The position numbers were made by a program, and so were the translations under genes. Below are positions 32,861 to 44,100 of a stretch of DNA of 64,000 nucleotides, one piece after another; within the stretch, counting starts at the first letter, position 1; the number at the start of each line of letters is the position of its first letter. The DNA comes from Nymphaea colorata (Eukaryota; Streptophyta; Magnoliopsida; Nymphaeales; Nymphaeaceae): contig NC_045139.1 in assembly GCF_008831285.2 (NCBI RefSeq), positions 32,399,706-32,463,705 of the forward strand, given 5' to 3'. Below the pieces are notes generated by a model. It searched no databases, was not told the origin of the DNA, and worked only from the letters and a program-made list of their open reading frames with translations.

Positions 32861-33719
32861 CCTGGACCCAAGCTCAGATTTCAGACATCGGGTTAGCCCA
32901 AACCTGGTTTTTATCGGATCGGCCCGAACCCGGTTTTTATAGGGTTAGGCTGGGCCACCCGCCCAGGACTACTCGGCCCCATCGAGCCGAGTACCCGTCG
33001 GATACCAGGGCCCGCTGCCCAGAGGTCAACACCTTGCTAGGAAAAGACTATGGCCCTCACTGCCATCTATGAGTTTGGTTGAAAGCAATGTAGTTAGCAG
33101 TGGTACCTAAGGTTGTAAATAGATTGGCTATATCTGATTACCAATTCTGAATCTGTTTAATCAGATCCAATAGATAATGCTTTGGACTTCATTACTAATT
33201 GAACTCTTGTTCGAGCTTGATATCAAACCCGATACTCATAAACGTCAGATCTTATGCTAGTTGGACCCAAATCCGGCTTCCAAAAATAGTGTCGGAACTA
33301 AGTCCAATTACGTAAAAGTCAGTTGAGTTGCTCGGTGAAGGTTCAATCCAATTCAAATCCAAACTAATCAACTGATTTGCTATGGCCACTTAAGGCACTC
33401 TTCTCTTCTTCCCCACTTTAAGCAAATAGCCGGTGCGAGGTCTCCTCATCTCATTTCTAAGAGGATTGACACAATGAATGGTGCAGGGGCTGTTAAACAG
33501 TTTTTGTTTCAGAGTCTTGTGATATCAATTCTTTATACTGCAAAAAAGAATATAGGAATATCACATCACCTGGAGGTATCAAAAGCATCTCCGAATCTTG
33601 GAGATATGGGAGAGACTTCCACCTTCACTTGAGTGGTAAGATTAGCCTCTCACTCACCCGATCTCCTCTTTTCGTATATGTTTGATTTTCAATGAGTCAG
33701 TATTTTATTTTATTTTTCT

Positions 33720-33741
33720 TATATATATATATATATATATA
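33720..33741. repeat. (AT)n microsatellite
   Basis: An uninterrupted AT run of about 22 bases. Confidence 0.9.
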
Positions 33742-35061
33742 ACAAAGTAGAAGAACCTTGTAACAAGGCACACCTGTATGCACCAATCAATCAATCAAAT
33801 TGGTTAGCTACCAATCCAATTCCAGCTAACCCAGCCCCACTTTCACGACCCTGTGTTCTTCGCAAAAAGTTAGTGACAACTTTTTCTTTATCTTATGCTT
33901 AGGAAAAAATCATGCATCTACGTCAAAAGTCAATGGTTCCACATAAACTATGCAAATGCATCAATTTGGATTACAACTTTTGGAAGGAGTGCCATACTTA
34001 AGAAGGATGTAACTTAAAGCCACGAACGAATCCGTCCCACGGTATCACTTTAGAAAATAGCAGCAGCGGCGGTGGCGGTGGCGGCCGCAGTCACAGCTGC
34101 CAGTGGCTTTTGCTGGACCAAATGGGAGGAATCCTCTGCTTTAGTCAACTTGTTACATTATATTAGTTTGAAGGAAACCCACGCAAAATAAAACTTGATG
34201 GATGTACATCGGCCGCACTCAATTAATTAATAGAACCTAATTTTGATGAAAAGTTGAGCAATGATTTATTATTATAATCAATTTAAATGTTAGAGTGAAG
34301 TAAACTAAGGACCAATGACCTCGGCTCCATTGAGCACGTCCGAGTTCAACGTGGGAGGCGAACTTAAGGGTGTGTTTGATAGCTTTAGTTCTCAAATCCG
34401 ATGATAAATTCCATTTTTGTGGCACCCACAGCCACCAAATTTTACTTCTACGTGAAAAAAATTTATAAACAAAACTTTATATTTGAGGTTGGATAGGAAG
34501 AGTTTGACCTTAAATCTGCGGGTCTAAGAATCCCAATGATCTCAAATCACCTTAGATCTTAAATCCGAAGCTGCCAAACGCCTCCTCTTGCTAGCCACTA
34601 AAGCATGAACTGGCTGTTGATAATGACGGCGACGACGACCGGGCAACAAAGGGTAGGCCAGGAGGAGGGTGGAGTGTGGAGGAGAAACTTATCTTTCATC
34701 GTTGGAAGCCCAGCATTGCAAAGGAAGCCTCTGGCCCAGCAACATGTGCTTCATCCAGGTTCACCACTATATCTATTTAGCATCCAAGGAACCAACAGTG
34801 TTCCCATTACTCTCTCTCTCACTGTTCTTATCTGCTTTAGAGGTTCAGTGTTAAGACAGCGATGTACAATAATAGTTGTTTCAAGACATGATGCCATTAT
34901 TGTAGGGCCAGTAATAAAGTTTACTCAGTAGATTACTAAAATAATATACAGTTATACTCTCCGGCTGACTTATTTTTTCTCTCAAAACTGCACCCATTGG
35001 TCCGTATTTCTCTTTCATTCACTTATTTCCTTCTTTCTCTCTCTAAATTTGACCGAGGTAG

Positions 35062-35084
35062 TTCTCTCTCTCTCTCTCTCTCTT
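35062..35084. repeat. (TC)n microsatellite
   Basis: A TC run of about 23 bases in a pyrimidine-rich segment. Confidence 0.9.
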
Positions 35085-35960
35085 AGTTCATAGAAATTGG
35101 CCTCCCCAAAATTGACCCATGTTTCTTTTTCTTTTTTTTCTCTCCCTTGTATGATAGAATTTGACCCATATTTTCTCTTAGCTCGTCCCTTTCCTTTTTC
35201 TCTCTCCAAAATTCATCTAATCTCTTCTTTTATCTCTCAGGCCACTTTCCATTCACAGAAAATCCATGCTTTCCCCCCAAAAAGGTCACAGGCGAAAGCT
35301 GCCCCTCCTCGTGAAGCTCCATTAATGAGATGTTCACCCACGCCAAACACGTGAAGATCTATTGAAAAGCAGCGAACATTTAAGAGAAAAGATTTCGTTT
35401 CACGAAAAAGCAAGTATCCAGTTCCAGATTCCTTTCAATCTTTTACGATCACTGGATATATCTCTTTCTTAGCTTAGGGAGACGAAGAAAAGGAGAACGG
35501 TCACTTTTCCTCGAAATTTGTTTCAAGTAAAATCTTGACAACTAAGTTTTTTTTCCTAGAAAACGGTAGGAAAATGTCAAAAACGTAAAAAAGCAATGAT
35601 GTTATTATTAAATAATAAATACCATGAAACGTTCAATTTGCAGAACTAACTGATATTTGAAACCAGTGGGTCATTGATATTGAATATTGAAATATACAAA
35701 TACTGCCTACTCTTTATAAGCCCACAGATTACATTTTCTATTAATTTGAATTTGACTCTATTGCAAACCTACTTTTCATTTCATATGATTTTGATATGGC
35801 TTTGTGACTACCCTGCTTTGGATTTGCGATTTAATTCAATGCCCAAATCACAAAAAGGTGGAAGCAAGTGACTATTTTGCCCGTCAATCTAAATTTTTCA
35901 TGCCAAATCTTACCAAAATAGTAGTGCAAAATTAGAAAGCTTAAAAATATGATAAACCAG

Positions 35961-36004
35961 CTCTCTCTCTCTCTCTCACACACTCACACACACACACACA
36001 CACA
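35961..36004. repeat. Compound (CT)n(CA)n microsatellite
   Basis: CT units run into CA units with one interruption. Confidence 0.9.
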
Positions 36005-36595
36005 TTTGAGTTAAATAATGAATCTGAGAGCAATATTGAATCTCTCAAATATACGGATTTTCAGCGTTCAATTTCAGGGCATTAATTTAGACCTTCGTGT
36101 ACTTTCCGCTCATTCTTTGATGGTGCTTTCCCAGTGAAACTGGCAGAAAAATGGAGAGGACCAAACAAGATGCTCTGATTTAAGCATCGCTTCATCTCCC
36201 TCGCTTTTATTAGCCACACAAAAGCAACTGGGAATCAAGCAAAACAATTTAATGGTAAAATTATCTTCTTTTAATGTCGTCCTGAGCGTAACAATGGTGT
36301 GGAGGGTATTCTCAAATAAGCAATTAAATAAAGTCTCCAAAATTTTCAGCATATTGTTGTAATTGTGGGAAAGTTTGGGCGCCCTCCATTAAACGTTTGT
36401 AACTTCAAAATCAAAGAGAGGGAGGCTCAAGGAGGAACCAAAAAATCTGCTTTTCCTGATTTTGATTTTCTCTTTCATTTTGCTTCTTTTTACTTTTTCA
36501 GTATACTTTTCCACAGAACAGAGAAAATTAAAAAAGAAAAAAAGAGGAATACCAGTTGGTGGCGGCGGTGATCACTGCCGCGGACTTGCGAGTGG

Positions 36596-38686
36596 TCACG
36601 ATGGCATATGGTCTCTGTTGTCGCCGGAACTCCTGAAGGTTGATTTCCTACGGGATGACTTGAACTGAAACCCGCAAGGAGGAGAGGGGGAGAATTCGAC
36701 GGGCAGGTTGGGGAGGTCGACGTCTCCGGACAGCATTTTCACCACCTCTGCTATGGCCGGTCGGCGAGCCGGCGACCGCTGCAAGCAGAGGAGCGCCACT
36801 GTAATGCAGAGTAAGGCCTGCTCCCGGTCGAAAACCTTCAAATTTGGATCGACCAGCTCGAGTAGTCGAGCCGAATGGGCGAGGTGGCGCGACCAAGAGA
36901 TCAGATTGGCCCGCTCAAACTCCGTCATCGGCGACGCCGTCACCTGAAGCGGCCGCCGGCCTGAGATGATGACAAGGAGGAGGACGCCGTAGCTGTAGAC
37001 ATCGCTCTTCTCAGTAAGGATTCCACCACCGCCATACTCCGGCGCCACGTAGCAGACCGTGCCCCTCATACTCGGGGTGCTGCTGATTCCGCCGCTCTTA
37101 GGGACGTCGTCCCCGCTGCGGACGCTCCTTCGGCCGATCCGTATCTCACCGCTGAAGCCGTTCATCCACCAGTCGGCGGCGCCCCGGCTGCGCCATTTCT
37201 TCTTCCGCCTAGCGTCCGATTGGTCCTTCTCCCACCATAGCTCCCCCGAGTCGTCTCCTTCCCTCCGGTTATTCTTCTTTTTCCTGCTCTTCCGCGTCAG
37301 CTCTTCGCAGAACTCCTCCCGCCACCACTCCCGTCCCTGCCTGTACTTATCTTTCTTCCAGCTGCGCTCAATGTCCCGCGCCCCCCACCAATCGAGCCTC
37401 TTGTGCTTCCTCCGCTTCGGATTCTGTTTCTCAGCGGCAGAGGCCGCAGTACTTCCGTCCGCAGCCATCCATCCGCTACTGGGCCTGTCTTTAATTTCAG
37501 TCCCGATCCACTCCATGACGTAGTCCTTCACCCCGGATTCCGACCCACCATCTTGCCTCCACCACCAATCTCGGCCCGAGAGGCTCTTTTTCCTACAGTC
37601 GCCTCTCCTGTTCCCGCCGCTGTCCATGCTGAGCTTGTCGAAACATGCTTCGGAGACGCTCGTCTTCTCCATCAGTTCCGACGGCGATGCCTCTACCGCG
37701 GTCTCAGAGGCCGCCTCCCGAGTGTTATCCGGTGATGCATCGCCTGGCTCCGGAGAGAGGAAACTCGCCAGATTCTCTGGCGATCTGATCCCCTTACCGT
37801 CCTCCAACGTCGCAACGCTTTCAGTCTCCAAATCGGCGGACACCACCTCCTCCTCCTTCATCCTCTCCTTCTTCCGCTTCCTCCTCTTCCTCTCGCCCGC
37901 CGTTCCGGTCTCCGTCTCCAGATCAAGGACGACGGCCTCCGCCTCAATCTCCGATTTAAGCCGCGCGAGTCCAAAATCGGCGATCTTCGCAGCAAAATGC
38001 AGGTCGAGGAGGACATTACTCGGCTTGATGTCACCATGAATGATTGGGGGATCGCAGGCAGTGTGCAGAAACCTCAATCCCTTGGCAACATCAAGGGCAA
38101 TCGACAATCGCAGCTCCCAATTCATGAGCTCCGGCGATTTCCGGTCGATTAGGGCATCCTGGAGGCTCGAGTTGTGCATGAATTCGTAAACCAGAAGCCG
38201 CCGATTCTTCCGATCTGAGCAGTACCCCAGCAACGAGACCACGTGATCGGAGAAGGCCAGCTTCCCAGCAAGAAGTAGCTCATTCTGAAACTCGCGCTCC
38301 CCCTGCAGCGAGCCGGGGTCCATGCGCTTCACTGCCACGGGTTGACCACAGTCGAGTGTGCCGCGGTAGACGGATCCGAAGCCACCCTGGCCGAGCTTGT
38401 TCTCCAGCGAGAAGGACCCAGTGGCGCGGCGGAGGTGCGAGTACGAGAAGCGGAGGAGCTTCAGGTTGGTTCGCAAACACGCTAAATCGTCCTTCTTCCT
38501 CCTCCTCTTCCTCCTCTGCCAGATTTTGCAGCAGAACACAGAGAGGAGGACGAGGCAGAAGACAGCCGCCGCGGCGCTCGAGGCGGCGGCGATGAGGTGG
38601 ATGCCTGCAGCGAAAGTCCGGTGCTGCACCGGCTCGCGGTCTCCGGCAGCTGATTCCGGCGACGACAGGAGTTGGCGCGATGGCAT
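36596..38686 (-). CDS. Receptor-like Ser/Thr kinase, At2g45590/At4g25390 type
   Basis: A single exon of 696 codons. Residues 28-54 form one membrane span followed by a strongly basic stop-transfer segment (KIWQRRKRRRKK). Only about 27 residues lie outside, so there is no ligand-binding ectodomain. The kinase has its glycine loop at 99-104 (GQGGFG), catalytic Lys120, HGDIKPSN at 217-224, DFG at 237-239, and the VAPEYGGGG segment from 547. The HGD replaces HRD, so it is a non-RD kinase. Between DFG and APE sits an insert of about 300 residues (244-540) rich in Arg/Lys/Glu with repeated Trp pairs (373-375, 433-434, 454-455, 484-485, 506-507). Such an interrupted kinase is known in the small family of At2g45590, At4g25390 and At5g51770. 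Acts at a membrane, most likely the plasma membrane; substrate unknown. The gene is markedly GC-richer than its flanks. Confidence 0.93.
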   Translation of the reverse strand: MPSRQLLSSPESAAGDREPVQHRTFAAGIHLIAAASSAAAAVFCLVLLSVFCCKIWQRRKRRRKKDDLACLRTNLKLLRFSYSHLRRATGSFSLENKLGQGGFGSVYRGTLDCGQPVAVKRMDPGSLQGEREFQNELLLAGKLAFSDHVVSLLGYCSDRKNRRLLVYEFMHNSSLQDALIDRKSPELMNWELRLSIALDVAKGLRFLHTACDPPIIHGDIKPSNVLLDLHFAAKIADFGLARLKSEIEAEAVVLDLETETGTAGERKRRKRKKERMKEEEVVSADLETESVATLEDGKGIRSPENLASFLSPEPGDASPDNTREAASETAVEASPSELMEKTSVSEACFDKLSMDSGGNRRGDCRKKSLSGRDWWWRQDGGSESGVKDYVMEWIGTEIKDRPSSGWMAADGSTAASAAEKQNPKRRKHKRLDWWGARDIERSWKKDKYRQGREWWREEFCEELTRKSRKKKNNRREGDDSGELWWEKDQSDARRKKKWRSRGAADWWMNGFSGEIRIGRRSVRSGDDVPKSGGISSTPSMRGTVCYVAPEYGGGGILTEKSDVYSYGVLLLVIISGRRPLQVTASPMTEFERANLISWSRHLAHSARLLELVDPNLKVFDREQALLCITVALLCLQRSPARRPAIAEVVKMLSGDVDLPNLPVEFSPSPPCGFQFKSSRRKSTFRSSGDNRDHMPS

Positions 38687-38689
38687 CCT

Positions 38690-38698
38690 TCACGTCAT
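38690..38698 (-). promoter_or_regulatory. Minimal upstream ORF (ATG ACG TGA) before the kinase start
   Basis: On the minus strand ATG ACG TGA ends three bases before the main ATG (38686-38684). Ribosomes using it would terminate almost on top of the main start, so reinitiation or leaky scanning would set expression. Whether the leader is transcribed this far is likely but not shown. Confidence 0.5.
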
Positions 38699-38702
38699 GT
38701 GG

Positions 38703-38722
38703 GAGAGAGAGAGAGAGAGAGA
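38703..38722. repeat. (GA)n run in the kinase leader
   Basis: A CT run on the sense (minus) strand about 17 bases upstream of the kinase ATG. CT-rich leaders are common near plant transcription starts. Confidence 0.85.
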
Positions 38723-39017
38723 TGACGATGAATCTGCGATTTTGGGGTGTGGGAAAAAAATAAAAAGAAAAATTAAAAAAAAAATCAGTGATAGAGTTTC
38801 CTCGAAAAGATAAACAAGAAAAAGAATGGCAACATTTTCCTCGTCATATTATTTTTAAGATTCTCACCAATTACCCAAATCAATGAATGCATTTGGTCGG
38901 ACCGGCGCGGTCCGAACTTTGTGGACGTTATTGTTCTGTACTATAAAAATGCCCCATGTTCTAGTTCACAAATGTCCAGTTTTTTTACTAAGGTTCCAAT
39001 CAATCTTGAACCTCAAA

Positions 39018-39021
<4 letters not shown>

Positions 39022-39073
<52 letters not shown>
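39022..39073. repeat. (AT)n microsatellite
   Basis: About 52 bases of AT dinucleotides. Confidence 0.95.
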
Positions 39074-39078
<5 letters not shown>

Positions 39079-40939
39079 ATTTCAACTTAATGGATCTCAT
39101 GTGAGACAATTTAAATTTATGAAAGTTTGAATACACGACACTCTAGTTAACATATATACCACCTTCCCCAGGTCACGAACCATCCCTGAACTCTAAAAGC
39201 AGTAGGAGGGAGAGACTTCGGCCTCTTAGAACATTTCATTTTAATAGATCTCATGTGACCTAGCTGATTGGAAATCTATCTTTTACAAATGAATTCAGAT
39301 TCGATCCTATTAGCACAAGATTCAACATTTATATATGCAAATGGGCTCAATTCAATCTCCATCGAATCTTAGTTGGATGTCAGAATTATGTTCATTCTTA
39401 ATTGTGAAACTGTCCAAATTAGAATCCTATTAATGATAATATTTAAACTTTTTACGAATTTCTTTTGTATTTTTCTGGATTTTTAAATTATTTTTTAATG
39501 TAATTTCATATAATAAAAATAAGTTTCGAAATAATATTTTTTATGCCATATAGTAATCCCATTTTGGTGTGATCAATACTCAATAGCCCTGAAAACTGAA
39601 ATTAGATTAGTGATCAAAATGTTCTTATCAAACACCCTTTTAGAATTCCTCGAATATCATACGTTTCCACGTTGATATCCAACAACAGAAGGGCAAGATT
39701 AGAACTTAGATCCAACGTTTACAATAATAAATATTAGTAGCTTTTAAAAAGAAATAATTCACAAAGTGGTATTTGATAAAGTTACATATGCATTACTTAA
39801 CATTTGAAAATAACTTAGATTGTTCCCAGATAACCAATTTTATCATGCATTAGCGGTTTAGATGGGGTTTAAAGAGTAGAGTATCATGTAATTTGATATT
39901 CAGAATTGTATTCAAACTCTTGTTTAAAACTGAATTTGGATCTGATCAGCATAAGATCTGACATGTGTGTGTAATCCATGTCAGATCTTTCTTAGATTTC
40001 AATCGGATGTGAGGCTCGAACCCGGACTTGGTTATGAATCTACATCCCATATCCAAATCTCATATACAATCAGATTTGAACTTTTTTTAACTAGATCCAA
40101 CAATTGGATTTGAAATTGGATACATAATCGGGTATATCCAATCTGTTTTACACCTTAATTTGTCCCTCAAGTAATCAGACTTCCCCCATACAACCTTCTT
40201 TACAATCTGGATCCCTCTATCCACCTCAAGATCATTTTACATATACGGCTACCAATTTTTCCCCCTCTTTTAGATATAAGACAGAAAAAGGTCAAAAGAA
40301 AGTGCAGATTGGCAAAACAAAAAATCATCTTTCATCTTGGTGCATGCGATAATGTGATTGTGATGCGAATAAGCTGCATAAAACATACGGGTTTGGAATT
40401 GTTTTCGCTAAAAGAATATCTTATCATAATCCAAGTTCCCATGCACTTGGCTGAATCATATCTGTTCCATTCTCGTCCTAATGCACATGAGCTTTCTTAA
40501 GCTTACTGTTTCCACTTCATATTAAAAATGCAAAGTTTGCAACGTAATGTTGGATATCCATATGATATTGTTAGGTATCATTATAACATGTGAATACCCA
40601 TATATTACAACAACATACATTACCTGAAAATAAAGCAAAATACATAACAGATATGCTAGTGAGACATCTCTGAATTCTTTTCTCAATATGCATCATTCTT
40701 GTGACTAGATGAAACTTGAAAGTACATACATCACTCAGCATTCTTATGATTACAGAGAAATGCAGCATGGTACACATGTGGATAATGCGTATTAACAAGA
40801 ATAATGGCCTAAATAGCTACTGGGGGATGAGCGTCCTAGTCTTAGAGCTTTTCCCCCTCAATGCAGTAAATCTTTGTCCCGTCACCAGCACAGGAGTTTC
40901 CACATTGTATGTAAATTTTCACTCTCATATTGCTGGATT

Positions 40940-41072
40940 ATTGAAAGAATCGACTGTAATACTAGTGTAACTGGTGCACTGCGGTATTCCCCTTTGCATT
41001 GCTGCTTTTTTGGAAGAATCAACTGTAATAGTAGTGCAACTGGTGCATTGCGGGACTCCCCATCTGCAACAA
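40940..41072. repeat. Tandem duplication of about 68 bp near the MATE 3' end
   Basis: Two units sharing GAAGAATC-A-CTGTAATA-TAGTG-AACTGGTGCA-TGCGG are about 68 bases apart, with about 85% identity by eye. It lies in the presumed 3' UTR of the minus-strand MATE gene. Confidence 0.75.
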
Positions 41073-41161
41073 CCTTCCTACCAGTGAACCTGGAACCAGC
41101 AAAGGAGACATGTACACCAACAAGAACCAAAACCACGGCAGACCAATGGTCAAATGGAAGG

Positions 41162-44100
41162 CTATGCAGCTTTCAGCTTGCTAAGATTCTCGCTGCTCAG
41201 CCTGTCTGACAAAACCACACTTTGTGAAGAAGTCAGTCTCCGTCCAGCAAGTAAAAATCGTGCCTGAAAAGAAAGAAAAAAAAATCAAAGTCCATTTGTG
41301 ACCTTGGATTGATATTAAGCCATTAGAAAACTGAGGTGGAAAGGGATGTTTGAGGTAGGCCATTACCCATTGGAATACTGAAAGTGTCCACCAACATCCA
41401 AGTAAACCACACCCTTTGTAACTGACGAGCTGTTCAAATGTGCATAATACCTTATCAGTCGAAAAATCCTGTAGCACTGAAACTGGCTACATTAACCCAG
41501 TAATTCAGCACTCATGTAACAGTTGATGGCACAAGTTTCCAGTAACAATGGCTTGAAAAATCAGTTCAACTTACTGTCTTGGAAGAATAGTTATGAGATG
41601 TATACTGGAATGATTTCAACATGAATATGGTAACAATATTGACGCAAAAGAAAATACAAGCAACCCGTTGGACATGATAAAACAGCCAAATAATCCTCTT
41701 AAAACTTCTAAATGCATCAAGCAATATACTATCTGTAAACATGGCTCTGGAAACAAGACTCCCTGAGAAACATGTTTGACTTGGAGGTCAGATCAGCTAG
41801 TCTGCTCACTTTAGCAAGTGGCATCAATAGGAGAGTGGGATGGTTTGTCACACCAACACCACTAAAGGGCTTGCAACTGTCTATGTGTGTGAGCCTGTGC
41901 ATGTATTCGTGAAGGTGGAAGATGCAGCCAGAGGAAGGTGCAATAGCTAAAGTCTGATCAATCATTCTTCTTATACTTATGGACCTAGCCCCCTTCTTGC
42001 AATCATGTATAACCTAATGCATTTCATGATTATTACTGTAAACTTAAGCTCATTCTCAATAGTTGTTTCCTCTTGACACTTTAATATTCTCCTCTTGCAG
42101 TAGTTGTAATCTCATTCAAAGATTTGTGTTCTTGCATGCACTTATTTGTTTTCAAGTTCAGAGCAAGGTGAGGCATCATGAGAGAACTAAAACTTTTCAT
42201 TAAAATAGAAAGGAGAAAGCATGAGCTGTTTCATTCATGATATTAAAATTAAATATGACAGATTGGTTGCTTACCAGTAGCAGAAGGCTGCCGAAGGAAA
42301 AGCAGCTGCTCATTGACAAGCTCAAGAACTTAAGGTCGCGCCCTGCCTGGCAGAGAAAAAAGTATGCAATATGCACTGTCATAAATCATAATAGCTATAA
42401 TAGCTATAAACACCTTACAATGAACTTGAAGTAAACAATTCAAATTTTTGCAAAGAAAAAAACAAATAACAATGCAATGATTGACCCATTAGAAATAGAA
42501 ATAGGGATGTTTCAATAAGGTAATTTCCAGAAATTGCAGGCACAAAGACAGAGTTGTTTTCTAGCCATCCATGAATGACAGAGAATAGAGATGGAGGAAT
42601 GGTTCACAATCCACTTCATTACCATGTAAATTCGCATAATAGCTAAAGAAAGTCTACAGTGAAGTGAATAATTTGCATCAGTTCAGAGTTTAGACAAATA
42701 AATAACTAATACAAGACGAGTGAGCCATTAGAAATAGAAAAATAGATATTTCAATCTCTATATACTAGGTGGCAGTTACGAAAAGAATGTTGTTTTTAAA
42801 ACATCCATGGGGAGAGGAGAAAGGGCTGGTGGAAAATAGTAGGACTATTTCAAAACGAATATATGCCACTAACTTGGCAAATAATTGGAAATCTATTCCA
42901 ATTCCATTTCTTTTCTATCTAATGGTATTACTCGTGGAGTATGAGTTTCTTGGAGGTTTTCAACTGCTAGTGGTCAAACGACCCTGTCCTTGATAGTTTT
43001 CATTTTCACAATAGGATTAAAATTCTCATCACAAACTGACTTGCTTTCTCGTGAATACACTTTTCTCACTGCAAGACTTATAGCTCTCAAAAGTTCCATT
43101 AAGCTTACACTAATCTTATAAACCTATTTTCATCAGTCATGTCCTTACATGGTGGTCTTTCTTCCATCTCCCATGTTTGATGTTCATTTAAAGCTTTCAT
43201 CTCCTCTTCGTTGCTATTGGTCTCCTGCCTCTGCATGTGCACTTTGCCTCTCAGATAAAACTAAGAGTATTTGATACTCAGTACTGAAATTTCCATAATT
43301 TATTTATCTAATGAATGCTGAATCTCTCATGAGGGCAATCACATCTACTTCAGGAGCCACAACCTCGACCACTTCATCTAGATACCCTGATATGTTTTTT
43401 TGAAATCTTAATTAAGAGCCTCTTTGCATATGATATATATGATATAGACACACTACCAAGCTTATAATGTGTATAAACTGAATTGTTGATGATTCAATGG
43501 TTCCTTTTGTTCCAACAGTTGATAAGATGTTTTGTAGATTAAATCATCGCCAAAATAGTATTAGATGATTTCAAAAGCTTTAGTGTTTCCAATGTTAGAT
43601 GTATCTCAAAACTGAATTTAATCCTTCTTTCTGTTTAACAAATCACTGATCACTGGTGCAATATTCCTCTAAACTTGTTTAAATTGTACTAGTTTCCGAA
43701 CAGGGAAACATTCTGTAAAGAGCACTAGTAACCACAGAAATACTGTAGAGGTCATTATACACCTTTATTGATGAGATTTTAAAATATATGCAGAATCACT
43801 ACTACAAGTTTCAACAGCAATTCTTTGGAGACAAAGTAATCAGTGGATCAGCAGTTGAAACTCAGGTAGCTTCCATTTGCAAGAAACACTGAAAATGGAC
43901 GGCGGTTGTTGCTAGAAAAGCTAATAGTGCATTTCTTACTGCTACTGCATCGAGCAGATCAGAGATATCGGAATTTTATACCCTGAAACAGTTATTTTGG
44001 ACAGAATTTTTCCCAATATAGTTTTACATTATAATAGTATTGTTCTTATATTTAACAGTAAAGGTTGGGTTAGGAGGATGAAGCTGGTAATTGAAGGTTT

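Larger units (their letters stand above)
32861..36595. other. Intergenic DNA downstream of the kinase gene
   Basis: It starts with the CCTGG duplication and the rest of the GC-rich repeat arm split by the chromovirus (to about 33030). The remainder is AT-rich with an (AT)n run (33720-33741), a GGC/GGT triplet run (about 34064-34085), a (TC)n run (35062-35084) and (CT)n(CA)n (35961-36004). The last few hundred bases probably include the 3' UTR of the minus-strand kinase gene. No further gene is supported. Confidence 0.5.
38723..41161. other. Intergenic region between the kinase and MATE genes
   Basis: Contains the kinase promoter side, a long (AT)n microsatellite at 39022-39073, AT-rich DNA without genes to about 40800, and the probable 3' UTR of the MATE gene (about 40860-41161) with a tandem duplication at 40940-41072. 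No gene is supported. Confidence 0.5.

Noticed and set aside
37059-38595. Plus-strand open frames opposite the kinase gene
   Set aside because: Shadows of the GC-rich kinase coding sequence; no domain and low-complexity Ser/Arg content.
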